From: Nocardia amamiensis
GTDB taxonomy: Bacteria > Actinomycetota > Actinomycetes > Mycobacteriales > Mycobacteriaceae
Direction: 5' to 3'
Assembly: GCF_015477605.1 (NCBI RefSeq)
Contig: NZ_JADLQX010000020.1
Coordinates: 80,524 to 144,523 of the forward strand
DNA: 64,000 nt
Under the pieces are notes generated by a model. That model searched no databases, was not told the DNA's origin, and saw only the letters and a list, made by a program, of their open reading frames with translations. How positions within the stretch are numbered: position 1 is the first letter of the stretch; the number at the start of each line of letters is the position of its first letter. Shown here piece by piece: positions 44,642 to 55,900 of the stretch. Both the position numbers and the translations under genes were made by a program.

Positions 44642-44886
44642 CCCGAGGAGAATCATCGGATCCCGAGTCACACGCGGTACGGACCAGGAAAGCACTGGAA
44701 AACAAAGCGATTCGGTGCGCATCACGTACGCCTGAGCCGCGATCGGCCACGCGAAACGCCGAGATGACGGTTCCCCCGAGCTCGGGGACCCCAATTCATG
44801 GGGCACGACGAACAGTAACGAGTAGCGGCGGCCCGAGCGGTTTCCCTGGTGACAGCTATTCAGGACCACCCAGTGGAGGAACGACC

Positions 44887-45000
44887 ATGGTCGGCTTGGT
44901 TTCGGTGCCCAACTCTCCCATCGAGGCGCTGCTGCGCACCCTTTCGCTGCTGCTGTGCAGCATCTCGGCCGGCGGACAGGGCTGTGCCGTAATCCAGTGA
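44887..45000 (+). CDS. Putative 37-residue peptide gene
   Basis: MVGLVSVPNSPIEALLRTLS continues LLLCSISAGGQGCAVIQ. GGAGGA lies seven bases before ATG 44887, and a perfect 10-bp hairpin begins 9 bases after the stop, so the frame has a complete translation and termination context although it is tiny. Hydrophobic, two Cys (24 and 33), and a Gly-Gly followed by a short QGCAVIQ end. No family recognised; it may be a small membrane peptide, a signalling peptide or a precursor peptide. Confidence 0.5.
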   Translation: MVGLVSVPNSPIEALLRTLSLLLCSISAGGQGCAVIQ

Positions 45001-45008
45001 CTCCGAAA

Positions 45009-45039
45009 CGGCTTGTGGCTCGCGCGGGACCACAAGCCG
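45009..45039. terminator. Hairpin between the 37-residue peptide gene and DUF885 gene
   Basis: CGGCTTGTGG (45009-45018) pairs with CCACAAGCCG (45030-45039), 8 bases after the peptide stop and 10 before the end of the convergent DUF885 gene. Confidence 0.65.
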
Positions 45040-45049
45040 CGTCGTTCGT

Positions 45050-46249
45050 TCAGGCCGCGGCGCGCACCGCGCCCGGCGTGAGCGGTTCGTCGAGCAGCCT
45101 GCGGAAACGGTCGGACCGGTCGTCGGCGTCGATCGCGCGATCCAGCCAGCCGCCCAGCAGTCGATATCCCTCCACATAGGTGGAGATGTAGGCCCGCCAC
45201 AGCGGCGAGGACAGGAACCGCAGCGACTGCCGCGCCCGGTCCGGCGTCACCAGACTCCAGGTCTGCAAGAACTCGGCCACCTCGTCGTGGGTACGCCCCC
45301 GATCGTGCAGCAGCAGCGCGGCGTCCTGCCGGACGCCGAGCAGCTTGGCCGAGGCGTTCGAAAGCCGTTCGGCCCGTTCGCCGTCGAAGCGCAGGCCGAG
45401 GTCGGCGTAGATCTCCTGCGCCCACTTCCCCCAGCCCGGCCCCACGATGGAGCGCAACGCCAGGTCGGCCAGACCTTCCGCCATCAGGCACTGCGGCGTG
45501 TTCACCAGGAACAGCGTCTGCTCGGCCTGCCCGTCGGCGACCAGCCCGGCCTCCTTGCGGCAGTGCTCGGTGTGGTGCCCCGGATACGACTCGTGCGCGA
45601 TCAGCTGCGGCAGGTGTGCCATGTGCTGTTTGAGGTCGGAATTGATCGCGACCCGTGAGTGGTAGTTCCCCAAGTAGTAGTTGAATCCGGACCAGGGCTT
45701 GTCCCCGACCACCTCATACGTGACATGCTCGTGGTCGGGCAGCGGGTAACGGGCGCGGACCAGCTCGCGCAATGCGCTGGAAAACGCCTCGACGCAGACC
45801 GACAGGCGCTCCGGTGGGATCTCGTCGGCCTTGCGATGCGCGGCCATTCGTTCGGCCAGGGGGCCGTCCCCCGCCAGCACCTCGTCCATCTGCCGGTGCG
45901 CGTCGCGGTAGTGGGCCACGTCGCCGGGGGCGATGTCGACGTCGAAATACGCCCGGACCTCCTCGACGAACCCGATCTCGTCTCCGGCGAACTTGCGGCC
46001 GGAGCATTCCAGCGCGCGCAGATGCACGTCGAGGAACTCCGCGCGCTGCGGCGACAACCCGGCATCCGGTACCGCGTCGCGCAACTCGGCGGCGCGGCGG
46101 GCCAGCTCGCGCGGCTGCGGCGCCGGCGCGTTATCCACCGCGCGGCGCAGCGCGGGATCGCCCGTGTAGGCGTCGACGAACCCTTCCTCGAGCCGATCGA
46201 AGGCGAGGCCGAGCCGCAGGTATTCGGTGACGAGCGGATGCGCTTCCAT
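45050..46249 (-). CDS. DUF885 family metallopeptidase-like protein
   Basis: 399 residues. The zinc site LIAHESYPGHHTEH (HExxxHH type, around residue 218) and a following LMAEGLADLAL with a Glu ligand are typical of DUF885, gluzincin-like proteins related to carboxypeptidases. It lacks a signal peptide, unlike many DUF885 lipoproteins. ATG 46249 is preferred to ATG 46261, because a TAATGT -10-like box (complement of 46258-46263) overlaps the latter. Shorter than common 550-600-residue members. Confidence 0.82.
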   Translation of the reverse strand: MEAHPLVTEYLRLGLAFDRLEEGFVDAYTGDPALRRAVDNAPAPQPRELARRAAELRDAVPDAGLSPQRAEFLDVHLRALECSGRKFAGDEIGFVEEVRAYFDVDIAPGDVAHYRDAHRQMDEVLAGDGPLAERMAAHRKADEIPPERLSVCVEAFSSALRELVRARYPLPDHEHVTYEVVGDKPWSGFNYYLGNYHSRVAINSDLKQHMAHLPQLIAHESYPGHHTEHCRKEAGLVADGQAEQTLFLVNTPQCLMAEGLADLALRSIVGPGWGKWAQEIYADLGLRFDGERAERLSNASAKLLGVRQDAALLLHDRGRTHDEVAEFLQTWSLVTPDRARQSLRFLSSPLWRAYISTYVEGYRLLGGWLDRAIDADDRSDRFRRLLDEPLTPGAVRAAA

Positions 46250-46383
46250 GTCAGCCGACATTAGCGCGAAAGGCGGGCAGTCACAGTACGGGCCTCTGGT
46301 GCTGGTGACTGGAAAGCCGCCGCCGGAACCCCCTCCTCCAACCGAGTAGCCGCCCAGTGCATGACGCGCTGGACAGCCGATCG

Positions 46384-47748
46384 TCAGTCCGAGTCGCTGA
46401 GGGCGGCGGCGATTTCGTGGAACGATTCCCGCAGGATGTCGCTGTAATCGTCGAGGTCGGGGACGATCTCCGGATCACACGCGACGGAGACGGTGAAGCT
46501 GTCGCGTACACCGACGAACGAATGCGCCAAGCCGATGTCCGGGTAAACCGGTGGCAGCATGCCCGCGAAGCGAAAAGGCTTGCCCAGCAACGACCATTCG
46601 GCGGTCGGCTCGCACTTGATGCTGGTCAAGATCGTATGCGCGACGGCGGGCGCCTCGGCGGGCGGGAGCGTGCCGAACCGCGCCCGGTACACGCGACTCG
46701 GGAGCAGGTCCACCAGCTCCAGTCGAGCGAGCTCGCGGCGGCTGGAGGCCGAATGGCGACGCACCCGCAGCGTGGCGTCGACGGCCCGCGCGCGACTGGC
46801 GAGGTCGGGTTCTCCCGGGTACAGGTCCACCACGTCGGCGCCCACGTGATTGACACCCATCACCGGTGCATCGGGCACCGCGATGGTCACGAACGCCGCG
46901 AGATCGTCCGGGCACGCGTCCTGCTTTTCGAGATAACGCTGCATGGCGCGGGAGATCGCGGTCAGGCCGACGGACGTCACGGTGATTCCGGATGCCCGAA
47001 CGTCCCGCAATTCCAACGGGAATGTCCGCATAACGCGTCCCGGACCGATCCGCTGGTTGAGCACCGTCCGGCTGCGCGGTGGCGTGCTCGGCCCGCTGTC
47101 GTCGCCGTCTCGGGCGATGCGCCGGTTCTCGGCCCCGACCCGCGCGTTGAAACGCAGCACCTGGAACGGCCACCGCAACGCGCCTCCCACGGCGGCGAGT
47201 CCGAGACGCAGGCCCAGGCGTTTCGCGGCGGGCCCTTGCCCCTCGATCCGCACCGGCGCGGGCGCCGGCGCGAACAACGCTTCCGACAGCGACGTCATGG
47301 CCGGGCCCGCCATGAGCGCGTGACTGACATGCATCAGCACCACGGTGCCCACGCCGCTCACCGTCGGTATGCCGGACACGCTGGGGAATACGTGCAGTCG
47401 CCATGCGCTGACCCGAGCATCGAGCGGTCGCTCCAGAATGCTCCCGACCTGGTCGAGACACCCCGCCCAGTCCAGGTCCGCCGCGTAGACGACGACGTGA
47501 CTGTCTATCGGACTGTCGTCGACACCCCAGAACGGATGCGCGAGCCCGCCCGGCACGTCGTGAATCCGGCGGCGCAGCGGTTCCAGCACTTCGGCGCGTT
47601 CGCCGAGGTGGCGGGCGATGTCGGCGGCGTCCGGCGGCGCACCGGTCTCGCTGTCGAACACCCACCACATCGGCCAGTCGGTGACCCGCCCCGAGCCGAC
47701 GAAGTAGTAATAGGAGGCATCATTGGCCACCAGCTGTGATTCGCGCAT
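46384..47748 (-). CDS. WS/DGAT-family acyltransferase-like protein with altered active site
   Basis: 454 residues. Overall layout follows wax-ester synthase/diacylglycerol acyltransferases: SYYYFVGSGRVTDWPMWWVF at the N-terminus, LRRRIHDVPGGLAHPFWGVDD, and a C-terminal WS_DGAT_C part (TSIKCEPTAEWSLLGKPFRF). The catalytic HHxxxDG motif reads SHALMAG: the first His is Ser and the Asp is Ala, the second His and Gly remain. It may be inactive, or use another substrate as condensation-like enzymes do. It lies 102 bases after the aldo/keto reductase on the same strand as the NRPS. Confidence 0.75.
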   Translation of the reverse strand: MRESQLVANDASYYYFVGSGRVTDWPMWWVFDSETGAPPDAADIARHLGERAEVLEPLRRRIHDVPGGLAHPFWGVDDSPIDSHVVVYAADLDWAGCLDQVGSILERPLDARVSAWRLHVFPSVSGIPTVSGVGTVVLMHVSHALMAGPAMTSLSEALFAPAPAPVRIEGQGPAAKRLGLRLGLAAVGGALRWPFQVLRFNARVGAENRRIARDGDDSGPSTPPRSRTVLNQRIGPGRVMRTFPLELRDVRASGITVTSVGLTAISRAMQRYLEKQDACPDDLAAFVTIAVPDAPVMGVNHVGADVVDLYPGEPDLASRARAVDATLRVRRHSASSRRELARLELVDLLPSRVYRARFGTLPPAEAPAVAHTILTSIKCEPTAEWSLLGKPFRFAGMLPPVYPDIGLAHSFVGVRDSFTVSVACDPEIVPDLDDYSDILRESFHEIAAALSDSD

Positions 47749-47850
47749 CCTGCTGCTCTCGTCGGTGTCGGATTTGCCGCACTCTATCGCCGGACGGCCG
47801 AAATCACCTGTCGCTATGGGCGATCAGGGCGCGCCGGGCGAGCTGTTCGA

Positions 47851-48771
47851 TCAGTTGCGGCTCAGCTTCGGCAACCGGAAGCGGCGAGCACGCGGTGCGG
47901 GAGCGCTGACCTCGGACAGGGCGGCGTATTCCGCGTCGGTGAGCGAGATGGTGGCGGCCGCGATGTTCTCCTCCAGATGCGCCACGCTGGAGGTGCCGGG
48001 GATGGGCAGCAGGACCGGAGAGTGACGCAGCAACCAGGCGAGCGCGAGCTGGGACGGGCTCGCGTCCTCGCGCGCGAAGGTGTCCAGGACACCACCCGGA
48101 CGGGCCAGCTCACCGGTGGCCATGGGGAACCACGGGATGAAGGCGATGTCGTTCGCCTCCGCGTACTCGAGCAGGTCCTCCGAGTCCCGGGTGGCCAGGT
48201 TGTACAGGTTCTGCACCGAGACGATGTCGACGATCTTGCGGGCCTGCTCGAGCTGGGCGACGGTCACCTGGGAGAGGCCGATGTGCCGGATCTTGCCTTC
48301 TTGGCGCAGCAGCGCCAGTTCACCGAGTTGGTCGGCGAGCGGCACCTTCGGGTCGATCCGGTGCAGCTGATACAGATCGATGCGGTCCAGACCGAGGTGG
48401 CGCAAGCTCAGTTCCAGCTGTTGGCGCAGGTATTCGGGGCGGCCGACGGGGCGCCAGTCACCGGGTCCCGGCCGGGTCAGGCCGCCCTTGGTCGCGATGA
48501 CCACGTCGTCGGCGTACGGATGCAGTGCCTTACGGATCAGCATTTCGCTGACGAAAGGACCGTAGGAATCCGCAGTGTCGATGAAGGTGACACCGAGCTC
48601 CACGGCGCGGCGCAGGACGCGCACCGCCTCATCCGGATCCTTCGGGTCGCCCCATACGCCCTCACCGGTGATCTGCATCGCGCCGTAGCCCAGACGATGG
48701 ACCGGGAGGTCGCCGCCGAGGGCGAAGGTGCCCGAGGCGGCGGCGGGACGTGACTCGGCTTGTGTGGTCAT
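47851..48771 (-). CDS. Aldo/keto reductase
   Basis: 306 residues. NADPH-dependent (alpha/beta)8 barrel. GVTFIDTADSYGPFVSEMLI holds the catalytic Asp and Tyr; Lys is in DVVIATKGGL and His in YQLHRIDPKV. The C-terminal LLPIPGTSSVAHLEEN binds the cofactor phosphate. ATG 48771 follows GGAAAG and is 27 bases after the NRPS stop, so the two are probably co-transcribed. The NRPS ends in a reductase, so this enzyme could act on its aldehyde product, though it could also be an independent housekeeping reductase. Confidence 0.9.
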   Translation of the reverse strand: MTTQAESRPAAASGTFALGGDLPVHRLGYGAMQITGEGVWGDPKDPDEAVRVLRRAVELGVTFIDTADSYGPFVSEMLIRKALHPYADDVVIATKGGLTRPGPGDWRPVGRPEYLRQQLELSLRHLGLDRIDLYQLHRIDPKVPLADQLGELALLRQEGKIRHIGLSQVTVAQLEQARKIVDIVSVQNLYNLATRDSEDLLEYAEANDIAFIPWFPMATGELARPGGVLDTFAREDASPSQLALAWLLRHSPVLLPIPGTSSVAHLEENIAAATISLTDAEYAALSEVSAPAPRARRFRLPKLSRN

Positions 48772-48798
48772 GCTTTCCTTCCGAATGGGGCTGATCAC

Positions 48799-49940
48799 TC
48801 AGCGTGCGCCGTCATCGCTGGGGACCGGAAAGAACCCCGAGTCGATGAAGGACTCGACATACGCGTCCAGCGCAGCCGTATCGATCGGCGGGCAATGGAT
48901 TCCATGCCCGGCGAGCTCCGTACGAGTCTGGGTGTCGTCGACGGACACCGCAACCCCGCCGTAATTGCCGCTGACCAGGGCGGCGCGCACCAGCGAATCG
49001 TCACCGGCCGCGTCGCGTGCCGCGGCTTCCTCGGCCAGCTTGCCTGCGATCTCCTCGATCGAGGCGATCTCGACCGGGATCCCATGTCTGCGCAGGGATT
49101 CGAAGATGTCGCGGATCGCCACACGCTGCGAGTTCACCAGGTGATAGGCCGACCCGCTGGGGGCTTCGGCCGCCAGCGCCACGATGGCACCGACCACGTA
49201 GTTCACCGGCACCAGCGCCGTGTCCGCGTCGCCGATGTCGGGGGCGAGCCCGAGGATGGCGGCCGCGCGGATCATGTTCCAGAACGAGTCGTCCGCGCTG
49301 TTCACGCCGATCCGCGGATCACCGCAGACGATTCCGGGACGGTAGATGCTCACCGGCACACCACGTGCGCCGGCCTGCCGGACCAGTTGCTCGGCAACCC
49401 ATTTACTGGCCACGTAGCCGTTCTGGGACACCTCGCCGACGTCCAGCACCGCGTCCTCACGGCCGCGGAAATCCGGTCCGGGAGCGGCCGGAACCACCGC
49501 GTTGACGGTGGACACGAAATGCACCGGTTTGATCCGGCTGGTGGTCGCCAGCCGCAACACCTCGCGGGTGCCCGCCACATTGGCGGCGCGCAGCCGCGCA
49601 TAGGGCTCGATGTGGTTCACCCGAGCACCGTTGTGGTAGACCACGTCGATCCGCTCGGCCAGCCGGTCATACCCGGACCTGTCGAGCCCGAAGCGGGGCG
49701 CCGCCAGATCGCCTGCGACGGCGACGATGCGGGTTTCGTAGGTGTCGTCCCAGATGCGGTACTTCTCGAGGGCGTTGCGAATCCGCTTGTATGCCCGCTC
49801 GTCGTCGTCGCTGCGAACCAGGCACCAGACGCGTGCGCGGGTGCCGGCCAGCAATTCCCGGAGCAGGTGCGCGCCGACGAATCCCGTCGCACCGGTGAGC
49901 AGCACGTCCCTCGGGGTTTCCGAGCGCGCCGCCGCGGTAC
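48799..49940 (-). other. NRPS domain: terminal thioester reductase
   Basis: NAD(P)-binding SDR-type domain: DVLLTGATGFVGAHLLRELL, VYHNGARVNHI, FVSTVNAVVP, GYVASKWVAEQLVRQAG and a C-terminal lid. Such domains release the peptide by reduction to an aldehyde, sometimes further to the alcohol. Confidence 0.88.
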
Positions 49941-52900
49941 CGGCACCATCGATATCCAGTTCGAGAACGGCATCGGCGGCAATCGTCGCGGAGTCGTCCG
50001 CCGGGAGCGCCGCCGCGGGCTCGTCCAGGTTGTCGATGCGGGCAGCCAGTCCGCGCACGGTGGGTGCGGTGAACAACGCCGCCATCGGCACGTCGACGCC
50101 GAGCCGGGCGGTGAGCGCGCGCTGCAGTGTGAACGCGAGCAGCGAGGTGCCGCCGAGATCGAAGAAATCGTCCTCGGCGCCGGCCCTTGCGATGGCGAGG
50201 ACGTCGACGAACACCTCGGCGACCGCCCGCTCGGTCGGCGTCGCCGGGGCGACGAAATCACGGGCCCGGAACACCGGCCGCGGCAGGGCGGCACGGTTCA
50301 GCTTCCCGCTGTCGTTCATCGGGAAGGAGTCGAGCACCATGATGGCCGACGGAACCATGTACGACGGCAGCACCTGCGCCAGCGACTCGCGCAGGGCGTC
50401 GGCCGTGAGATCGGTCGTCGCCGGGACCACGTAGGCGACCAGCTGGTCGCCGCTGTCCGACGCCGTCACCACGACCACCGCCTGGGCGACGGACGACTCG
50501 GCCAGCAGCGCGGCCTCGATCTCACCCAGCTCGATCCGGTGGCCGCGGATCTTCGCCTGGAAGTCGCTGCGTCCGAGATACTCCAGCACGCCGTCGGCAC
50601 GGCGGCGCACCAGATCGCCGGTCCGATACATCCGCGCGCTCGGCGGCCCATAGGGGTCGGCGACGAATCGATCCGAGGTCAAGTCCGCGCGCCGCATGTA
50701 ACCGCGCGCCAACTGGTCTCCCGCCAAATACAATTCGCCGACCACGCCGGCCGGTACGAGATGCAGCCGGGAATCCAGGACGTAGGTCCGCGTATTCCAC
50801 TCCGCGACACCGATCGGCACGGTGGCCCGGTCGTTGGTCGACGCAGGCCAATACGTCACCGACACCGCCGCTTCGGTAGGGCCGTACAGGTTGTGCAGTC
50901 CGGCACCCGACAGCGCGGCGAAGTCTGCGACGGTGCTGGGCGGCAAGGCCTCACCGATGACGAAAACCGCACGCAGCGAGGCCAATTGCTCCGCCGTGGC
51001 CGCGGCGAGGAAGACCTGGAGCACGGAGGGGACGAAGTCGGTGACCGTCACCTGGTGGGTGGCGATCAGGCCTGCGATGTACTCCGGATCGCGCTGGCCG
51101 CCCGGTGCGGCGAGCACCAGGCGCGCACCCACCCACAGCGGAACGAAGAATCCCCACAGCGACACGTCGAACGTCGTCGCCGTCTTCTGCAGGTAGACGT
51201 CGTCGGGCCCGAACGCATACTGCGCCGCCATCCATTCGATCTGGTTGGTGATCGCACCATGCGACACCATCACACCCTTGGGGCGGCCCGTCGATCCCGA
51301 TGTGAACAGCACATAGGCCGGGTGATCCGCACGCAAGGGCGCACGCAACTCGCCCGTGGCGACGGGATCCGCCGAGTACGCCGACAGCTCGAGGGAGTCG
51401 ACGTCGACGACCGGAACCCCAGGAGCGGGTACCGGATTGCCGTTGCCTGTGAGCACGCACACGGGCTCGGCCACTTCCAGCACGTACGCGATCCGGCCCG
51501 CGGGATGATCGAGGTCCAAGGGCAGGTACGCGCCTCCCGCGGTCAGCACCGCGTACATGGCGACCAGCAAACCCGGCGAACGCGGCATCGCGAGAGCGAC
51601 CACGGACTCGGGACCGATTCCCTGCCCGATCAGGTACCGGGCCAGGCGGTTGACGCGCGCGTCGAATTCCCGATAAGTCCAGGCCGTGTCGTCGTGCACC
51701 ACGGCCACCGCATCCGGTGTCGCGGCGACCGAACGGCGGTAGCCGGTCAGCAGGTCATGCGCCGAGACCGGGTGGGCCGTGTCGACCGCATCGGACAGCA
51801 ACTGCACACGTTCGGCCGGATCGATCACCTCGATATCACCGAGCACCGCCGTGGGGTCGGCGGCGATCGCGGACAGCAGGCGCACGAATCGATCGACGAA
51901 GCCTTGCACGGTGTCGTGGTCGAACATGTCCGCGGCGTAGCTGACCACGCCGCCGATCCCGGTCGGTGTACCCGCGGCGTCGTAGGTGTCGCCCACCATC
52001 CAATGCAGATCGAACTGCGATACCTCGGTGCCGATATCCAGGCTGGAGACGGTCAGATCCGGCAATTCCAGCGTGACGGGCTCCAAGTTCTGGAACGACA
52101 GTGCCACTTGGTACAGCGGATGCCGCGCCGTCGACCGGACCGGTCTGAGCACGTCGACCAGCCGCTCGAACGGAACGTCCGCGTTCGCGAACGCCTGGAT
52201 ATCGGTCGTCCGCTGTCGTCCGAGCAGGTCGGTGAAGCTCTCCCCAGCGTCGTATCCGGTGCGGAACACCAGGGTGTTGATGAACATGCCGATCAGGTCG
52301 TCCAGGACCGCCTCGCCCCGGCCGGCGACCGGCGAGCCGATCGCGATGTCGTCGGTGCCCGACAATCGCGCCAAGAGCACCGCCAGCGCCGTGTGCACGA
52401 CCATGAACAGCGTCGCGCCTTCGGCCCTGGCCAACTCCACCAGCGCACGGTGGGTTTCCGCGTCGACGCGCACCGCCACCCCGCCTCCGGCGTAGGAGCG
52501 CATCAGCGGACGCGGCCGATCCGACGGCAGGTCGAGCTGATCCGGCAGCCCGGCCAGTGCCTGCTTCCAGTAGGCGATCTGCTTGGCCGCCAGAGATTCC
52601 GGATCGTCCTCGGCGCCGAGCAGCTCCCGCTGCCACAGACTGTAGTCGGCGTACTGCACCGGCAACGGTTCTCGAGCCGGGACCGCACCGGCACAGCGAG
52701 CCGTGTACGCGGTCATCAGATCCCTGGTCAACGGGCCGATCGACGACCCGTCAGCGGCGATGTGGTGCACCACCATCGCCAGCACGTATTCGGGTGCCGC
52801 CGGGTTCGCGGCGCTCAGATCGAAGAGCACCACCCGGAGTGGCACGTCGGTGGTGAGGTCGAAAGCCGTACCCGCCAAGGCGATGACGGCATCCGCCACG

Positions 52901-55900
52901 TCGGCGGGCGCGACGGCCCGGATCTCGAAGTGCGGAACCGCCTGTGCCACAGGCAGAATCACCTGCACGGGAGTTTCCTGGGCGTCTCCCGAACCGGAAC
53001 CCTGGTGCGGATAGATCGTACGCAGGATCTCGTGCCGAGCCACCAGATCCTCGATCGCCGCCCGCAGCGCGTCCGTATCGAGTGCGCCGGTCAACCGCAC
53101 CGCCAGCGGCACGTTGTAGGCCACCGAGGCGGTGTCGAAGCGGTTGAGGAACCACATGCCCTGCTGCGCCAAGGACAACGGAATCCGCTCCGGGCGCGGA
53201 CCGGCGGTCAACGGCCGACGGCCCGTCCCGGTCGAATTCTCGCCCAGGTGTTCCGCGAGTGCGGCCACCGTCGACGCCTCGAACAGCAACCGCACCGGGA
53301 TGCGGATGTCCAGAGCGGCCCCGAGCCGCGCGATGACCCGGGTGGCGATCAGCGAGTTGCCGCCCAGTTCGAAGAAGTCGTCGTCGGCCCCGACCGGCGT
53401 CGCGGGGTTCAGCAATTCGGTGAACGCCCCCGCGACCAGCTCCTCCAGCGGCCCGGATGGCGCTCGGTACTCCCTCACCTGCAGCACCGGCGCGGGCAGT
53501 GCGGCGCGGTCCAGTTTGCCGACCGGGGTCAGCGGGATCTCGTCCAGCACCATGACGGTGGTGGGCACCATGTGCGCGGGCAGGCTGCGTTCGGCGAACG
53601 CGACGAGCTCGTCGGGCTGGGCGGTCGCACCGGCGGCGGCGTGCACGTAAGAAACGAGAATGGTCGCGCCACTGGCGAGTTCATGCCCGATGGTCACCGC
53701 GAAATCGACGCTGTCGTGCGCGCCGAGAACCGCGTCGATCTCGCCGAGTTCGATGCGGAACCCGCGGATCTTGACCTGGAAGTCGTTGCGGCCCAAATAC
53801 TCGAGCCGGCCATCGACCGTCCGTCGTACCAGATCGCCGGTCCGGTACAGGCGGGATCCACTCGGATCGAATGGGTTCGCCACGAACCGGGCGGCCGTCA
53901 ACCCCGGTCGCTCATGGTATCCGCGTGCCATCTGCGCCCCGGTGATGTACAGCTCGCCGACGACCAGGTCCGGCACCGGATTCAGCCGCGGGTCCAGCAC
54001 GTATTCGGTGATGTTGCGGATCGGCCCGCCGATGGTGACGGTCTCCCCCGGCACCAGCGGCGCGCTGATATTGGTCATGATCGTGGTCTCGGTCGGCCCG
54101 TACCCGTTGTAGAACTCACGGGTGCGGCGCCCGGCGATCGGGACCGTCCAGCGTTGGACCAGGTCCGGCGGGCACGCCTCGCCACCGGCGATCACGACGC
54201 GGAGCTTGTCCAGTCCGGCCGGGTCGACCGACGCCAGAGCCGTGGGGGTGATGAACGCGTGCGTCACCCGCTCCCGGCCCAGCAGCGCGGCCAGCTCCGC
54301 ACCGCCGTAGACGGTCGGCGCCGCCACGATCATGGTCGCGGCGCCGCCTACCGCCAGCAGCAGTTCCAGCACCGACGCGTCGAACGAGGGCGAGGCGAAG
54401 TGCAAGGTCCGTGACGTGCTCGTCAGCCGGTAGCGCTCGCGCTGCTCGGCACAGAAGCTCGACAGCCCGGCCTGCGTGACGACCACGCCTTTGGGTTTGC
54501 CCGTCGAACCGGAGGTGTAAATGACGTAGGCCGGGTGCTCGGTACGCAACGGCCGCGTGCGATCCGCGTCGGTGATCGGCACGGCGGAGTAGTCGTCGAG
54601 CCGTCGATCGACATCGTCGGTGTCGATGACCAGCCACTCCACCTCTTCGGGCAGGCCAGCGCGTACCTCTGCGATCGTGAGCCCGAGCACGGCGCGCGAA
54701 TCCGAGACCATGTGCGCGACCCGGTCGGCCGGGTAGTTGGGGTCGACGGGTACGAACCCGGCGCCGGTCTTGGCGATGGCCCACACCGCGAGCACCGAGT
54801 CGATCGACCGCGGGATGCCGATCGCGACCAGATCCTCCGGGCCGATGCCGCGGTCGATCAGCAGCCGAGCCAACCGGGTCGACCGATCGTCGAGGTCGAC
54901 GTACTCCATCTCGTCCAACCGCGCCGAGGCGTCCGCGTAGACCACCGCGACACCATCCGGATTGCTCTCCACTGCCCCCGCGAGCAGCTCCGGCAACAGC
55001 GTGACACCGACCTGCTCGGCCGCGCTGGGCTCGGCGGGCCGGACCGGCGCGGTCAGCGCCCGATCCTGTTCGGCGACGTCGACGAGGACGATCGCACCGA
55101 CGATCGCACGTGGATCAGCGGCGACAGCGGTGAGAACCCGCTCGAATCGTCGAGCGAGCCGCTGCACGGTCGCTTCCTGGAAAAGCTCAGACGCATAGGT
55201 GAACCCTACGACGAGCTCATCCGGCCTTCCATTCGCACGGTGCCTCGGCTCCACTGTCACCTGTAGATCGAATTTCGCCACGACCTCGGTTTCCAGGGCC
55301 GAGACCGTCAGGCCGGGCAGCTCCAGGGATGGCCGCTCGGTGTTCTGGAACGCCAGCATCACCTGGAACAGCGGATTCCGCGCGCCGGCCGAACCCGGGA
55401 GGACCGCTTCGACCACCTGTTCGAACGGGATGTCCGCGTTGGCGAAGGCGGCGAGGTCGGTCTCGCGGACCTGGTCGAGGAGGGCCGCGAACGTGGCGGC
55501 CGGATCGACATCGGTGCGCAGCGTCAGGGTGTTGACGAACATGCCGACCAGATCGTCCAGGGCGGCAGCACCGCGACCCGCGATCGGCGTGCCGATCGCG
55601 ATGTCGGAGCCACCGGACAGCCGGGCCAGCAGCGCCGCCAACGCGGCGTGGACAACCATGAACAGCGACGTATTGTGCTCGCGCGCGATGCGGGCGATAC
55701 GTTCGTGCACCTGCGCGGGCACCACGATGCCGGTCGACGCGCCCCGCAGGGACGCCACAGCCGGACGCGGGCGGTCGAGCGGCAGCTGCGAGGCCGCGGA
55801 AATCCCGGCAAGTCGCTGCCGCCAGTACGCCAGTTGCCGTGCGGCGACGGACTGCTCATCGTCATCGGTGCCGACGACCGAGCGCTGCCAGACCGCGAAA

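Noticed and set aside
48813..48827. 15-bp match (CATCGCTGGGGACCG) to 28457-28471, overlapping the 32-bp repeat copy 1
   Set aside because: Matches of 15 bp are expected by chance in a window this size, and this one encodes the normal NRPS C-terminus.
48760..54414. 1884-codon plus-strand open frame opposite the NRPS
   Set aside because: Antisense to a clearly recognised NRPS; sequence is rich in Arg, His, Gln and Gly as expected for the complement of GC-rich coding DNA.
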